A DNA stretch of 64,000 nt from Neptunomonas sp. (GCF_016744175.1 NZ_JADGEV010000001.1:11658-75657), one strand, 5' to 3'; shown: positions 16,941 through 26,899, counted from the first letter of the stretch. Notes: generated from the sequence alone by a model not told the origin. Translations and numbers: made by a program.

Positions 16941-18398
16941 ATGAAATTCATCGTCAAACTATTTCCAGAAATTACTATTAAAAGCCGTCCAGTTCGTAAG
17001 CGCTTTATTCAGCGGCTACAAAATAATCTACAGATACAGTTAAAGCGCATCGTTGATGAAATAACTGTCAGTGGTTTCTGGGATAAAATAGAAGTAGTTC
17101 TACCTGAGGAATCAATCGCTTCTTATGACGCTGTTTGTGAGGCTATGCAGCGCACTCCCGGTGTTCAGTTCTTTATTCAGGTGACCGAGTTTCCTTTAGG
17201 TGATTTTCAAGATGTATTTGAAAAGACTCTACCTCTTTACGTAGATCGTATTAGAGGCAAAACATTTAAAGTGCGTGTTAAGCGCAGTGGTAAGCATGAG
17301 TTTACCTCCGTTGATTTAGAGAGATATGTCGGCGGAGGTTTGTTGCAGCACTCTGACTCGGCCGGTGTTGATGTGCACAAGCCAGATGTTTATGTTGATA
17401 TGGAGGTTCGGGATGAGCGCTTGTATATCGTCGAGAAGCAGCTTCAGGGCTTAGGTGGATACCCGTTAGGCTCCCAAGATGCGGTTCTTTCTTTGATATC
17501 GGGTGGTTTTGATTCTGTAGTAGCGTCTTACATGACGATGCGTCGTGGATCTAAAACACATTTTTTGTTCTTTAATCTTGGTGGTAAAGCGCACGAAATA
17601 GGTGTTCAGCAAGTGGCTCTTCACCTGTGGCAGCGCTATGGCTCATCAGCGCGCGTAAAGTTTATTTCTGTACCTTTTGATGAAGTGGTTGGTGAAATAT
17701 TACAAAATGTACACCACTCTCATATGGGTGTTGTATTGAAACGTCAGATGATGAGAGCGGCTGAGCAAGTAGCCGACTTTATGAAAATTGATGCGATTGT
17801 TACTGGCGAAAGTATTGCGCAGGTTTCCAGTCAGACAATTCCTAACTTAACCGTCATAGATCAGGCCACAAATAAGTTAGTTATTCGTCCGTTAATTACC
17901 ATGGATAAGCAAGAGATTGTAGACAAAACAAAAGCGTTAGGTTGTTTTGATATTGTGAAAATGATTCCAGAGTATTGTGGTGTTATTTCTGATAGGCCAA
18001 CAACTCAAGCGAAAATGACAAGAGTGCTAGAAGAAGAAGCATGTTTGGATATGGATGTATTGAACAAAGCTGTTGTGGATTGTCAGGTAATAGCCATTGA
18101 CCAAATTATAGAAAACCTTGATGTGCAAAGTGAAATAGAGGCGATGAGTAAAGTCTCGGAAAATCAAGTAATTGTTGACGTGCGTGCGCCAAATGAGCAA
18201 GAGCGTAAACCGTTAAATATGCCGGGGTGTGAAATTATTTTAGTTCCGTTCTATGAGTTGGAAGCGGTAGCTGTCACGTGGGCTGAAGATAAAGAGTATC
18301 TGTTGTATTGCGACAAAGGTGTTATGAGTCGTTTGCATGCACAAAATTTGCAAGAGAAAGGCTTTGAACACGTAAAAATATTTCGTCCGTTAGTCTAA
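16941..18398 (+). CDS. thiI: tRNA 4-thiouridine synthase ThiI with rhodanese domain
   Basis: Transfers sulfur to U8 of tRNA and, in enterics, to ThiS for thiazole synthesis; 485 residues, near the E. coli length (482). The N-terminal ferredoxin-like/THUMP region covers about 1-165. The PP-loop adenylation motif SGGFDSVVASYM is near 187-198. The C-terminal rhodanese domain (about 400-485) carries the persulfide Cys in YCDKGVMSRL. No clear Shine-Dalgarno is seen before the ATG at 16941. It stands alone after the tRNA-Arg cluster. Confidence 0.96.
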   Translation: MKFIVKLFPEITIKSRPVRKRFIQRLQNNLQIQLKRIVDEITVSGFWDKIEVVLPEESIASYDAVCEAMQRTPGVQFFIQVTEFPLGDFQDVFEKTLPLYVDRIRGKTFKVRVKRSGKHEFTSVDLERYVGGGLLQHSDSAGVDVHKPDVYVDMEVRDERLYIVEKQLQGLGGYPLGSQDAVLSLISGGFDSVVASYMTMRRGSKTHFLFFNLGGKAHEIGVQQVALHLWQRYGSSARVKFISVPFDEVVGEILQNVHHSHMGVVLKRQMMRAAEQVADFMKIDAIVTGESIAQVSSQTIPNLTVIDQATNKLVIRPLITMDKQEIVDKTKALGCFDIVKMIPEYCGVISDRPTTQAKMTRVLEEEACLDMDVLNKAVVDCQVIAIDQIIENLDVQSEIEAMSKVSENQVIVDVRAPNEQERKPLNMPGCEIILVPFYELEAVAVTWAEDKEYLLYCDKGVMSRLHAQNLQEKGFEHVKIFRPLV

Positions 18399-18458
18399 TT
18401 AAAAGCAGCTTTTCTTTGCGAAATAATTGCTATCTTGTTGATTATATAGAGTAATAAT

Positions 18459-18599
18459 ATTGTCGACAATCTGTAAGACTATCGACGAAAGTTAAGTTAA
18501 AGCCGTTAGGTAAAGTTGCTACAACTGGCCTTTTGAGGTTTAATTGCCTCTGTTATAAATTTCTTTTATTTCTCAGTATCTTCATTTTCATGAAGATAC
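18459..18599. promoter_or_regulatory. oadGAB upstream region with a palindrome and a 9-bp dyad
   Basis: A perfect 12-bp palindrome ATTGTCGACAAT lies at 18459-18470, and a perfect 9-bp inverted repeat GTATCTTCA-N6-TGAAGATAC at 18576-18599, 60 bases before the oadG start. Either could be an operator, and the second could also fold as a leader hairpin. The regulator is unknown. Confidence 0.5.
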
Positions 18600-18659
18600 A
18601 TGTTGGTACTAGGGGTTTATACATACTTTTCTTATTATTAAATTTAGGAGCAGCCACAG

Positions 18660-18899
18660 ATGGATAATCTGTTATCAGAAGGCCTTACACTGATGGTCTT
18701 TGGTATGGGCTTCGTTTTTACGTTCCTGACGTTGTTAGTTGGTGTAACAACTATGATGTCAAAGCTGGTCGTTAAATTCGAGCCAGCACCGCAACCTAAA
18801 GCAGCCCCAACAAGATCAGCTTTGCCTGCGGTTGCGCAGGGTGGAAGTGATGAGCTTGTAGCTGTGATTACAGCTGCGGTACATAAATATCGCTCATAA
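18660..18899 (+). CDS. oadG: Oxaloacetate decarboxylase Na+ pump, gamma subunit
   Basis: Small membrane subunit of 79 residues. A single N-terminal hydrophobic helix (about residues 8-32, GLTLMVFGMGFVFTFLTLLVGVT in part) is followed by a linker rich in Ala/Pro and a short C-terminal helical tail, the OadG plan; the family member assembles the complex and binds zinc through its tail. AGGAG lies about 9 bases upstream. It is first in the oadG-oadA-oadB operon, 61 bases before oadA. Confidence 0.9.
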   Translation: MDNLLSEGLTLMVFGMGFVFTFLTLLVGVTTMMSKLVVKFEPAPQPKAAPTRSALPAVAQGGSDELVAVITAAVHKYRS

Positions 18900-18960
18900 G
18901 AAGCGATAAATAACACAATAAATTATTCGTGCACTATTATCGACAGAAGGCCTTTTACCC

Positions 18961-20742
18961 ATGTCCGATGCAAAGAAACCGCTAGGTATTACTGATGTAG
19001 TTCTGCGTGACGCTCATCAGTCTCTCTTCGCTACGCGTATGCGTATTGATGATATGCTACCGATCGCAGAGAAACTTGATAAAATTGGCTACTGGTCCCT
19101 AGAAAGCTGGGGTGGAGCTACTTTTGACTCTTGTATCCGTTTTATCGGAGAAGATCCATGGGATCGTATTCGTGAATTAAAAGCGGCTATGCCAAATACT
19201 CCTCAGCAAATGTTATTACGTGGTCAGAACCTACTCGGTTACCGTCACTATGCTGATGATGTTGTACATAAGTTTGTAGAACGTGCTGCTGTTAACGGTG
19301 TAGATGTATTCCGTATTTTTGATGCGATGAATGATCCGCGCAACCTGGAAACTGCGATCAAAGCAGTGAAGGAAACAGGAAAGCATGCCCAGGGTACTCT
19401 TTCATTTACAACGAGTCCTGTGCATACCACTGATATGTGGGTCGAGTATGCTAAAACATTAGAAGATATGGGCGCTGACTCTATCGCAATTAAGGACATG
19501 TCAGGCATTCTGACGCCTTATGCCGCATTTGATCTGGTTTCGCGACTCAAAGCACAGACTGATTTAGAAGTGCAGCTTCATGCGCATGCAACTTCAGGAT
19601 TATCTGATATGACGATTCTGAAAGCTGTAGAGGCTGGGATTGATCGTGTCGATACTGCTATCTCCTCTATGTCTATGACATATGGGCATAGCTCGACTGA
19701 GTCTGTCGTAGCTGCATTAGCGGGTACTGATCGTGACACAGGTCTGAATCTAGAAGCGTTAGAAGATATCGCTGCATATTTCAGGGAAGTTCGTAAGAAG
19801 TATGCCAAGTTTGAAGGTTCTTTACGTGGTACCGATTCACGTATCTTGATTGCCCAGGTTCCTGGTGGCATGTTGACAAACATGGAAGGCCAGTTAAAAG
19901 AGCAGGGTGCTTCAGATAAATTTGATGAAGTACTTGCTGAGATACCTCGTATTCGTAAGGATTTGGGTTATATCCCGCTTGTTACGCCTACTTCTCAGAT
20001 TGTTGGTACACAGGCTGTTATCAATGTATTGATGGGTGAGCGATACAAAACCATCTCTAAAGAAGTTCAGGGTATTCTTAAAGGCGAATATGGCGCAGCT
20101 CCTGCACCCTATAATGCTGAACTTCAGGCGCGTGTTTTAGATGGTGCGGAAGTATTAACTTGCCGTCCTGCAGATATACTCGAATCAGAATTTGAAAAAT
20201 TAACAACCGAACTGCGCGCAGTGGCAAATGAAAAAGGCCTTAAATTGGCTAGCGCAGATAAAGAAATTGATGACGTATTAACCTACGCATTATTCCCTCA
20301 GATCGGTTTGAAATTCATAGAAAATCGCGGCAACCCTGACGCGTTTGAACCTGCCCCTACATTAGAGGATGCTATGGCTATGGCTGCACCTAAAAATACT
20401 GGACCACAAGTTTATACTATTACTGTCAATGGTCAGAATTATGTTGTTCAAGTAGCAGAAGGGGGAGATGTTACTTCAATTGCTCCCGCGGCTGCTCCTG
20501 TGGCTGCTGCTGCGCCAGCTGCTAGCTCTGGTGAGCCAGTACCAGCACCTTTGGCAGGTAATATCTGGAAAGTACAGGTAACGCCTGGGCAGGCGCTCCA
20601 AGAAGGTGATGTGATCGTAATCCTCGAAGCGATGAAAATGGAAACGGAAGTACGTGCGGCAAGAGCCGGTACTGTTGTTTCTGTAGACGTTAAAGAGGGT
20701 GATGCAGTTCAGGTGGGTGATACCCTTATCACTTTAGCGTAA
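18961..20742 (+). CDS. oadA: Oxaloacetate decarboxylase Na+ pump, alpha subunit (carboxyltransferase-biotin)
   Basis: Cytosolic subunit of 593 residues that moves CO2 from oxaloacetate to biotin, yielding pyruvate. The N-terminal carboxyltransferase domain starts with [17 protein letters not shown]; the metal-binding [11 protein letters not shown] and the Lys in AIKDMSGI are present. After a conserved C-terminal carboxylase domain comes an Ala/Pro-rich hinge (about 505-525) and a biotin-carrier domain with the biotinylated Lys, K559, in EAMKMET. The gene order G-A-B and the beta subunit next door show this is the Na+-translocating decarboxylase and not pyruvate carboxylase subunit B. Confidence 0.96.
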   Translation: MSDAKKPLGITDVVLRDAHQSLFATRMRIDDMLPIAEKLDKIGYWSLESWGGATFDSCIRFIGEDPWDRIRELKAAMPNTPQQMLLRGQNLLGYRHYADDVVHKFVERAAVNGVDVFRIFDAMNDPRNLETAIKAVKETGKHAQGTLSFTTSPVHTTDMWVEYAKTLEDMGADSIAIKDMSGILTPYAAFDLVSRLKAQTDLEVQLHAHATSGLSDMTILKAVEAGIDRVDTAISSMSMTYGHSSTESVVAALAGTDRDTGLNLEALEDIAAYFREVRKKYAKFEGSLRGTDSRILIAQVPGGMLTNMEGQLKEQGASDKFDEVLAEIPRIRKDLGYIPLVTPTSQIVGTQAVINVLMGERYKTISKEVQGILKGEYGAAPAPYNAELQARVLDGAEVLTCRPADILESEFEKLTTELRAVANEKGLKLASADKEIDDVLTYALFPQIGLKFIENRGNPDAFEPAPTLEDAMAMAAPKNTGPQVYTITVNGQNYVVQVAEGGDVTSIAPAAAPVAAAAPAASSGEPVPAPLAGNIWKVQVTPGQALQEGDVIVILEAMKMETEVRAARAGTVVSVDVKEGDAVQVGDTLITLA

Positions 20743-20754
20743 GGGGTCTATCGA

Positions 20755-22056
20755 ATGGATAAGCTTCTCGACCTGTGGCTAGCCTCAGGTATTTATAACA
20801 TTTCGCTAGGGCAGTTTGTAATGATCGTTGTTGGTCTATTACTGCTGTACTTGGCGATTCGTAAAAACTTTGAGCCCCTATTGCTTGTTCCAATTGGCTT
20901 TGGTGGCATTATGGCAAACATTCCAGAAGCAGGGTTGGCATTTTCTGCGGTAGAAAATGCTGTGCATTTTGCTACCCCTGAATTGTTAGCTGGTTTTGCT
21001 GCTGTGCTAGGTATTACGAGTGTTGATCCGCATGATGTTTTACATGCATATCACACCTCTAGTGCCAGTGTGCATGCAGCCACGACGTTGTTTGCAAACG
21101 ATAATAACTTCAATAACGGCATGCTGTATAATTTTTATACAGTAGCGATCGCTTCGGGTGCTGCCCCTTTGATTATTTTCATGGGTGTGGGCGCAATGAC
21201 GGACTTCGGACCGTTATTGGCAAATCCTAAAACGCTGTTTTTGGGCGCAGCGGCACAGTTCGGTATTTTTGCTACCGTACTAGGTGCTGTGGGCCTAACT
21301 AGCATGGGGTTGATGGACTTTAGCATTCAAGATGCGGCTGCAATTGGTATCATTGGCGGTGCTGATGGTCCTACAGCAATCTATGTGGCAAGTTTATTAT
21401 CTCCTCAATTACTGGGTGCAATTGCAGTAGCAGCATATTCGTATATGGCCCTTGTTCCGTTGATTCAGCCGCCTATTATGCGTGCTTTAACAACGGAAGC
21501 TGAGCGTAAAATTCAGATGGTGCAATTGCGCCATATCTCAAAATTAGAGAAAATTTTATTCCCACTGTCGTTGCTTATATTGGTGGCTATGTTGTTGCCA
21601 GATGCAGCGCCTCTATTGGGTATGTTCTGTTTCGGTAATCTGATGCGTGAATGTGGTGTTGTTGATCGCTTAAGTGATACTGCACAGAATGCATTGATCA
21701 ATATCGTTACTATCTTCTTAGGGCTTTCAGTTGGTTCGAAGCTTTCAGCTGATAAGTTTCTGGATATGCAGACATTAGGCATTTTGGTGCTGGGTATTGT
21801 TGCCTTTGGTATCGGTACTGCAATGGGCATTTTAATGGCTAAGTTTATGAACAAGCTGGCAGGTGGTAACTCTATCAATCCATTGATTGGGTCGGCTGGG
21901 GTATCTGCTGTACCTATGGCTGCACGTGTTTCGAACAAGCTGGGTCTTGAGGCTAATTCTCAAAACTTTTTGTTGATGCACGCTATGGGGCCAAACGTTG
22001 CTGGTGTAATCGGTTCAGCGGTTGCTGCAGGCGTTATGATCAAGTTTGTTGGCTAA
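20755..22056 (+). CDS. oadB: Oxaloacetate decarboxylase Na+ pump, beta subunit
   Basis: Integral membrane subunit of 433 residues that decarboxylates carboxybiotin and pumps Na+ outward. It has about nine to eleven hydrophobic segments. The conserved [17 protein letters not shown] loop, which in Klebsiella OadB contains the Asp essential for Na+ and proton coupling, is at about residues 197-213, and the C-terminal [18 protein letters not shown] is also family-typical. It starts 12 bases after oadA, indicating a single transcript, and a strong terminator follows. Confidence 0.95.
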   Translation: MDKLLDLWLASGIYNISLGQFVMIVVGLLLLYLAIRKNFEPLLLVPIGFGGIMANIPEAGLAFSAVENAVHFATPELLAGFAAVLGITSVDPHDVLHAYHTSSASVHAATTLFANDNNFNNGMLYNFYTVAIASGAAPLIIFMGVGAMTDFGPLLANPKTLFLGAAAQFGIFATVLGAVGLTSMGLMDFSIQDAAAIGIIGGADGPTAIYVASLLSPQLLGAIAVAAYSYMALVPLIQPPIMRALTTEAERKIQMVQLRHISKLEKILFPLSLLILVAMLLPDAAPLLGMFCFGNLMRECGVVDRLSDTAQNALINIVTIFLGLSVGSKLSADKFLDMQTLGILVLGIVAFGIGTAMGILMAKFMNKLAGGNSINPLIGSAGVSAVPMAARVSNKLGLEANSQNFLLMHAMGPNVAGVIGSAVAAGVMIKFVG

Positions 22057-22076
22057 TAGCTAAAAGTAAATAAAAA

Positions 22077-22101
22077 GGCCGCTCATTGAGCGGCCTTTTT
22101 T
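22077..22101 (+). terminator. Intrinsic terminator of oadGAB
   Basis: Perfect 8-bp GC-rich stem GGCCGCTC/GAGCGGCC, 3-base loop and six T. A-run upstream makes it usable from the opposite strand as well, where the deacetylase gene ends. Confidence 0.92.
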
Positions 22102-22124
22102 GTATCGGTATAAAATCAGAACGG

Positions 22125-23048
22125 TTAATAGCCTGCGAGTATTTCCACATGCGCTTCTACACTGAACGCTAACGCGACAGGGTTGTAGCCACCTTCTAAA
22201 ACGGACACTAAACGTCCTTGTGAATACACGCGGGCTACGTCCATCAGTAGTTTTGTGACCCAGCGATAATCATCCTCATTTAAATTTATATCAGCCATAG
22301 GGTCTTCGTGGTGAGCATCAAAGCCTGCTGAGATGAAAATCATATCAGGTTTGTGATTTTGTAATGCAGGCAGCCAGTGCTTCTCAACTATGTTTCTGAA
22401 AAATTTACTATCGCTGTGAGCGGGCATTGGGCAGTTGACGATATTAGGTCGCTGTATGTCGCAATATCTCTCTGGATAGTATGGGTGCTGGAAGGTAGAG
22501 CAAACTAATACTTCTGGTTTGTCTTTGAAAATATCGACTGTCCCATTGCAGTGATGAACATCAAAATCGACAACAGCAACACGGTTTACGTGGGGGTGTT
22601 GAAGAGCCTGCATTGCGCCTATAGCAACGTTATTAAAAAAGCAAAAACCCATGGGTGTATTGTGTTCAGCATGATGGCCTGGGGGTCTTACTGCGCAGAA
22701 TGCGTTGTCAGTTTTTCCTGCAAGGACTCGGTTGGTCGCAAGAATTGTTGAGCCAGCGGCTAGGCTTGCAGCGTGCAAAGAGTCTGGGCATAAAGCGGTG
22801 TCTTCGTCAGCATAAACGATCCCTTCTTCGGGGAGCTTCATCTCTAAACGCTTTTGATGGAGTGATGCATGAGCCATTGCTATCTGTTCAGGTGTGACGT
22901 GAATAGATTGCATTGTTTCTAATTGCTGCATTAAGCCTGTTCTTTCAAGGACTTTGCGTATGGCTAGTAGTCTAATCGGGCTCTCAGGATGTTCTGGTCC
23001 CATGTTATGAAGGCCGCAATCTTCATGGGTAATAAAAGTAGTCGTCAT
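22125..23048 (-). CDS. Histone-deacetylase-family (class II-like) deacetylase
   Basis: Zinc-dependent deacetylase of the arginase/HDAC fold, 307 residues from the ATG at 23048, which has GAAGG just upstream; an in-frame ATG six codons earlier has none. Active-site signatures are visible: RPPGHHAE (tandem His), [14 protein letters not shown] (metal-binding Asp/His), [12 protein letters not shown] (metal-binding Asp) and the VLEGGYN glycine loop. Bacterial members act on acetylpolyamines, acetylated small molecules or acetyl-lysine proteins (Bacillus AcuC deacetylates acetyl-CoA synthetase). The substrate here is unknown. It converges on oadB and has no operon partner. Confidence 0.9.
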   Translation of the reverse strand: MTTTFITHEDCGLHNMGPEHPESPIRLLAIRKVLERTGLMQQLETMQSIHVTPEQIAMAHASLHQKRLEMKLPEEGIVYADEDTALCPDSLHAASLAAGSTILATNRVLAGKTDNAFCAVRPPGHHAEHNTPMGFCFFNNVAIGAMQALQHPHVNRVAVVDFDVHHCNGTVDIFKDKPEVLVCSTFQHPYYPERYCDIQRPNIVNCPMPAHSDSKFFRNIVEKHWLPALQNHKPDMIFISAGFDAHHEDPMADINLNEDDYRWVTKLLMDVARVYSQGRLVSVLEGGYNPVALAFSVEAHVEILAGY

Positions 23049-23226
23049 ATTCCCTTCAACTCTCATTCTTTTCTGTCAGTGTACTGGAAAATAGTTTCTG
23101 ACCTGCTTAGCCGAAGGTCTAAATTTTAATCTACTAATCATTTTCTTGATTTAAATCATGGGTCATGTATAGGAGTGAAGTTATGATGATAATCACAGCA
23201 TAGAACTGTATTAGACATCGCGTGTT

Positions 23227-23249
23227 CACCCTCGCCGGTGTTTTTTTTT
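23227..23249 (+). terminator. Possible terminator upstream of the TPR gene
   Basis: Short CACC/GGTG stem with a 6-base loop followed by nine to ten T. No gene precedes it on this strand, so it could end a small RNA or a short leader transcript. The stem is only 4 bp, so support is weak. Confidence 0.35.
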
Positions 23250-23337
23250 GTCTGAGAGAGTGACTCCTTCCCCCGGCCAACAATGGCTCTTATACTATGC
23301 TTGAAAATATCATTCTTGCAGAAGGATCGCAGATTTC

Positions 23338-24945
23338 GTGCACCCGCCGAAAATAGACTATTCCACCAAACGTGTTCTGTTGATTGAGAGCAGTGGAAAC
23401 ATGCGCTCGACTATCCTCTATATGTTGAGGCAGTTGGGAATTGCTAATATTCAAGCAGTGACGATTAATAGCCATGTATTGGAGCTTATTAAAGAGGGTG
23501 CCTTTGATATTATTCTACTGGGGCATAATGGAAGTGATCAGTTAACGGGTTTGCAATTGCTGGAAGAGTCCCGCTCCCTTGGCTATGTGAAGCCTGGAGC
23601 ATGTTGGATGTTTATGACAGGAGACTCTTCTCAGGAAGTGATTTTGCATGCAATTGATAACCAACCTGATGCATTGCTAACAAAACCATTTTCAATGGAT
23701 GAGCTTAAATCAAGGCTTGATTTGTTGATGTTTCGAAAGGATGCATTGCAAGAAGTGGATGCGCTTGTGGAGCGTGGTCAGCTTGATATGGCGGTAAAAG
23801 CCTGCGATCAGATCGAGTTGTCTGGTAGTGATTATGATTATGTTCAGATGGTAAAAGGTAAGTTATTGCTACAACTCAATCGTTTTGAAGAAGCAGAGCT
23901 TTTTTTCAAGCAACGCTTTAGGCACCATAATGAGAAAGAAAGTGGTTTGTGTCTTGCTGAAGCCTGTATCGGTCAAGATAAGTATTCTGTCGCAAAGCCG
24001 TTACTCTTGAAGCTTGTTGCTAAGTTTCCTCTTTTTCTGCCTGCCTATGATCTTCTTGCAAAAGTATATGAACATGATGGTGAGTTGCTTCCTGTTCAAG
24101 ACACTTTAAAAGATGCCACTCAAAAGTCGCCGCTAAGTTTATTGAGACAAATGGAGTTAGGTCGGGTTGCTGTTTACACGAAAACGCTGGAGTTAGCTGA
24201 GGGTGCTTATAGAAAATCGATTTCTTTGGGTCGAAATAGTTGCTATAGCTCACCTGAGCCCTTTTTACGTTTGGCTAATATACGTCGACTGGAAATGGCT
24301 GGTCTTCCTGAGAGTGAGCAGGGCAGCCTACGCTCGCAGTTTGACGAGTTATTGAATACTGCTAGTTACAAATACCCAAAAGATAAGGCGCTTAAAGTTA
24401 AGACAGCTCTCTTACGCAGTCAGCTAAGTAGTGATATGGGAAATGAAGATGATGCTAATCGATTTATGGGTGAGGCTTCGAAGCTCGCTGGGAAGCTTGA
24501 TCAGTCCATGGATTTGCAAAGGGAGCTCTTAGATATAACGGGTGATCGTCTACCTATTCTTGAAAAGCAGCCGTTGCCTGAAAAGAGTAAAGCAAAAGGT
24601 CACGTATATGATCCAGAAATGAGTATTCGGGTAAACCGTTTGGGTGTGAAGCACTATCTGGCAGATAAGGTCCCGCAAGCAATACGTTATTTTGGTTTGG
24701 CAATAGAGAACGACCCTAAAAATGCTCGTGCACTACTTAATTTAGCGCAACTGTTTCTTGAGTCTGCTAAACAAGAGTCTGCACGGCGTGAAGAGCGCTT
24801 GAAAATGGTAACGCGATATTTGCGGTTAGCAGAACGTATGGCATTGAATGATTTTGAAAGTAAAAAATTAGCCTTACTTAAATCATGCAGTAAAGTTTCT
24901 TTGGATCAGCTTCCGGAAGGGAGTTTAGGTGTTTTGTTGAAGTAA
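23338..24945 (+). CDS. TPR protein with an N-terminal degenerate response-regulator receiver domain
   Basis: Protein of 535 residues. Residues about 11-130 look like a receiver domain: strand 1 VLLIESSG, Thr94 in FMTGD and Lys116 in LTKPFS are in place, but the phosphoacceptor position in FDIILLG holds Gly62 instead of Asp, and the acidic pair is reduced to E17-S18. The rest is helical with TPR-like repeats, clearest near 445-490 (VNRLGVKHYLADKVPQAIRYFGLAIENDPKNARALLNLAQLFLESA). The start is GTG with AAGGA about 11 bases upstream. It is probably a scaffold that does not depend on phosphorylation, lying just before flagellar genes. No specific function is known to me. Confidence 0.8.
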   Translation: MHPPKIDYSTKRVLLIESSGNMRSTILYMLRQLGIANIQAVTINSHVLELIKEGAFDIILLGHNGSDQLTGLQLLEESRSLGYVKPGACWMFMTGDSSQEVILHAIDNQPDALLTKPFSMDELKSRLDLLMFRKDALQEVDALVERGQLDMAVKACDQIELSGSDYDYVQMVKGKLLLQLNRFEEAELFFKQRFRHHNEKESGLCLAEACIGQDKYSVAKPLLLKLVAKFPLFLPAYDLLAKVYEHDGELLPVQDTLKDATQKSPLSLLRQMELGRVAVYTKTLELAEGAYRKSISLGRNSCYSSPEPFLRLANIRRLEMAGLPESEQGSLRSQFDELLNTASYKYPKDKALKVKTALLRSQLSSDMGNEDDANRFMGEASKLAGKLDQSMDLQRELLDITGDRLPILEKQPLPEKSKAKGHVYDPEMSIRVNRLGVKHYLADKVPQAIRYFGLAIENDPKNARALLNLAQLFLESAKQESARREERLKMVTRYLRLAERMALNDFESKKLALLKSCSKVSLDQLPEGSLGVLLK

Positions 24946-24980
24946 AAAGTTGGTCGTGCGTTCTGAGTCAAATCTATTAA

Positions 24981-25057
24981 TGGTGTCCCAGGCAGGATTC
25001 GAACCTGCGACCTGCCCCTTAGGAGGGGGCTGCTCTATCCAGCTGAGCTACTGAGAC
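24981..25057 (-). tRNA. tRNA-Arg (anticodon CCT)
   Basis: A 77-base tRNA on the minus strand with acceptor GTCTCAG/CTGGGAC, anticodon loop CTCCTAA (anticodon CCU, reads AGG), T-stem CAGG/CCTG with TTCGAAT loop, and encoded CCA. It lies alone between the TPR gene and flgN. Confidence 0.96.
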
Positions 25058-25181
25058 ATTTTTAACACATAAACGACAAGCATTTAAGAGCCCGTATTTT
25101 AAGGCTTTTTTTTGAATCTGCAAAGCAATCATCGTTGATTTATGAAGTTTTCGAAAACATTTGGGAGTAAATAGGGGGGGG

Positions 25182-25676
25182 TTACGCTTTTCCTATATGT
25201 GACTGTCCAGTGTAGTTTCCTTTTGCGCCTTTTGCTGTGTATAAGCTATTGGTGGGCTTTTGTCCGCGCAAAACAGTGAGAAGTTTGTCTAAGCTTTGGC
25301 TGGTTCTCATAACCACTTGCTCGTTTCGCTGATTGGCATCCATGGTTTTTTTAAGGGTGCTCTCAAGCTCATTCCAATGATCATTGAATTGTGCTTTAAG
25401 TGCTTGATTTGAGCTTTGTGAAAGCAAAGAAGAGAGTCCAGCTTTAGAAACGGGCAAGTCAGCCGCTATAAGCAGCTCTGCTCTAGCTTGATTGTTAAGA
25501 TCAAACTGATGAAGAATATTTTGCTTTTCCAGATTGATTGATCGTATAGCGTCAATGTCACGAGACTTAAGTACGATCAACTCTTGATTCAGAAAATCTT
25601 CTAAACCGCTCAGAATGGCGATACCCTCATTAGCAAGGACATCGATTGATGCGAGAGTGGAAGACAGATCTGTCAT
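25182..25676 (-). CDS. flgN: Flagellar export chaperone FlgN
   Basis: Cytosolic helical protein of 164 residues that holds the hook-junction proteins FlgK and FlgL before export. The predicted all-helical sequence (LASIDVLANEGIAILSGLEDFLNQELIVLKSRD at the N-terminus) is FlgN-like. It starts six bases after the flgM stop, so flgM and flgN form one operon under the sigma-28 promoter at 26027-26053. Assignment relies on weak sequence similarity plus this very typical position. Confidence 0.85.
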   Translation of the reverse strand: MTDLSSTLASIDVLANEGIAILSGLEDFLNQELIVLKSRDIDAIRSINLEKQNILHQFDLNNQARAELLIAADLPVSKAGLSSLLSQSSNQALKAQFNDHWNELESTLKKTMDANQRNEQVVMRTSQSLDKLLTVLRGQKPTNSLYTAKGAKGNYTGQSHIGKA

Positions 25677-25682
25677 GGTGGA

Positions 25683-25994
25683 TTATGCCATCATGGAATC
25701 AAAATCGATCATTTTCTCTGCCACTTTCTCAGCATCAATAGAATAGCTGCCATTTTCAATAGCGGCTTTAATGCTTGCAACACGTTCGCTATCAACATCC
25801 GGTGTATTAGCAATTTTGGCATCAGCTGCCTGCATTACTTTAACGGTGTCGCTTAGCTCAACTGTATCTTTCTGAATAGGCTTCGCGGAAGCATGGGGAA
25901 TTGGTGCAGCACTCCCATTACTTTTCTGGGTGCTGACCTTTTCACGAGCAGCCATCGCTTGTTGCGATAAGGAGCTGTTAAGATCAATAGCCAT
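25683..25994 (-). CDS. flgM: Anti-sigma-28 factor FlgM
   Basis: Protein of 103 residues that inhibits FliA (sigma-28) until it is exported through the finished hook-basal body. The N-terminal half is low-complexity and probably disordered; the C-terminal half holds the sigma-binding helices, including DSERVASIKAAIENGSYSIDAEKVAEKMIDFD, a strong FlgM signature. GAGGG precedes the ATG. The gene follows flgA on the same strand and has its own sigma-28 promoter, giving the usual negative feedback on class-late genes. Confidence 0.94.
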   Translation of the reverse strand: MAIDLNSSLSQQAMAAREKVSTQKSNGSAAPIPHASAKPIQKDTVELSDTVKVMQAADAKIANTPDVDSERVASIKAAIENGSYSIDAEKVAEKMIDFDSMMA

Positions 25995-26026
25995 TTTTCT
26001 ACCCTCAAAAACTATGTGTACGTTGT

Positions 26027-26053
26027 TTAGCGGCCGTGTTTATTAAAACTTTA
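26027..26053 (-). promoter_or_regulatory. Sigma-28 (FliA) promoter of flgMN
   Basis: On the minus strand, -35 TAAAGTTT, an 11-base spacer and -10 GCCGCTAA, against consensus TAAAGTTT-N11-GCCGATAA: one mismatch. It ends 32 bases before the flgM start. Confidence 0.92.
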
Positions 26054-26120
26054 GAGAAAATAACAAATATTTTTTCACTTCAATAATAGAGTGTGATTAT
26101 AACTGTTTAGCTCAGAATAG

Positions 26121-26825
26121 CTATCTGGATACGGATACATGGCCTCTGCTTTTTACATAGGCGCGAATAATTTTTTGGGATTTATTATTAAGCACTTTTA
26201 TTTGCTCTCCCTTTTTCCCGCTTTGTAATGCAGTGCCTTGTGTTCTGACTGAAAGGGCGCCAACTTTGGCCTCTATAATCACGGTGTCATTTCGTTTGAT
26301 AAGTTTCGGGGTGATCAGCATGTTTGCCGTTAATACGCTGCCTGTAGGTATGTTCCGTCGGGCAATAAGGTTGATTAATTGGTCAGGCCTAGTGAAATAA
26401 CTCTGTTTGTGTATGCTAGTGTTTGTCCGGACAAATGAGAAATCATTGGCAGTAATGACTGTCCCTTTTAATATTGGGTGCTTTACCGTGGCAACTCTAG
26501 AATAAATACTAACCTTTGCGGTTGCGTAAGTGGCCCATTTTTTGGGTGAAAGGCAGCTGATGCGCATTGATATACGACCTCCTGAAGGGAGGGTTGAAGG
26601 AACTCGAATATCAAATTTTGAACATTTTTTTAAATTTGTATGATCATTAATTGGGTTTACGACTATATTAATATCAGTTTGAGCACTTTTTACTGAAAAA
26701 TGCTCGTAAAGATGTCTTTCTACTATGGTTTGTAAAGGTTGGGCTATGCATTGCGTAGAGAATAAATAAGTACTAAAAAGAATAATGAGAGTGCCGATAC
26801 TAGGCATTATTTGAAAATAACTCAC
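26121..26825 (-). CDS. flgA: Flagellar P-ring assembly chaperone FlgA
   Basis: Periplasmic chaperone of 234 residues for FlgI ring assembly. The N-terminal signal peptide ends around CIAQP (residue 28). A SAF-type domain occupies about 110-170 (VKHPILKGTVITANDFSFVRTN and IARRNIPTGSVLTANML), and the C-terminal part with VIIEAKVGALSVRTQGTALQSGKKGEQIKVLNNKSQKIIRAYV is typical FlgA. The start is GTG with AGGAG five bases upstream. It is divergent from cheV across 74 bases. Confidence 0.92.
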   Translation of the reverse strand: MSYFQIMPSIGTLIILFSTYLFSTQCIAQPLQTIVERHLYEHFSVKSAQTDINIVVNPINDHTNLKKCSKFDIRVPSTLPSGGRISMRISCLSPKKWATYATAKVSIYSRVATVKHPILKGTVITANDFSFVRTNTSIHKQSYFTRPDQLINLIARRNIPTGSVLTANMLITPKLIKRNDTVIIEAKVGALSVRTQGTALQSGKKGEQIKVLNNKSQKIIRAYVKSRGHVSVSR

Positions 26826-26899
26826 GGTGGCTCCTGATTTAGAACAGGATGGTTAGCGTGGTGTCGCTTAATATAGTGACAATAGATTTGGTGTAGATC

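Noticed and set aside
16245-16957. Minus-strand reading frames with TIRTCDRLVRSQVLYPAELRA-like peptides
   Set aside because: They are translations of the antisense of the tRNA-Ser and tRNA-Arg genes, a well-known spurious gene pattern.
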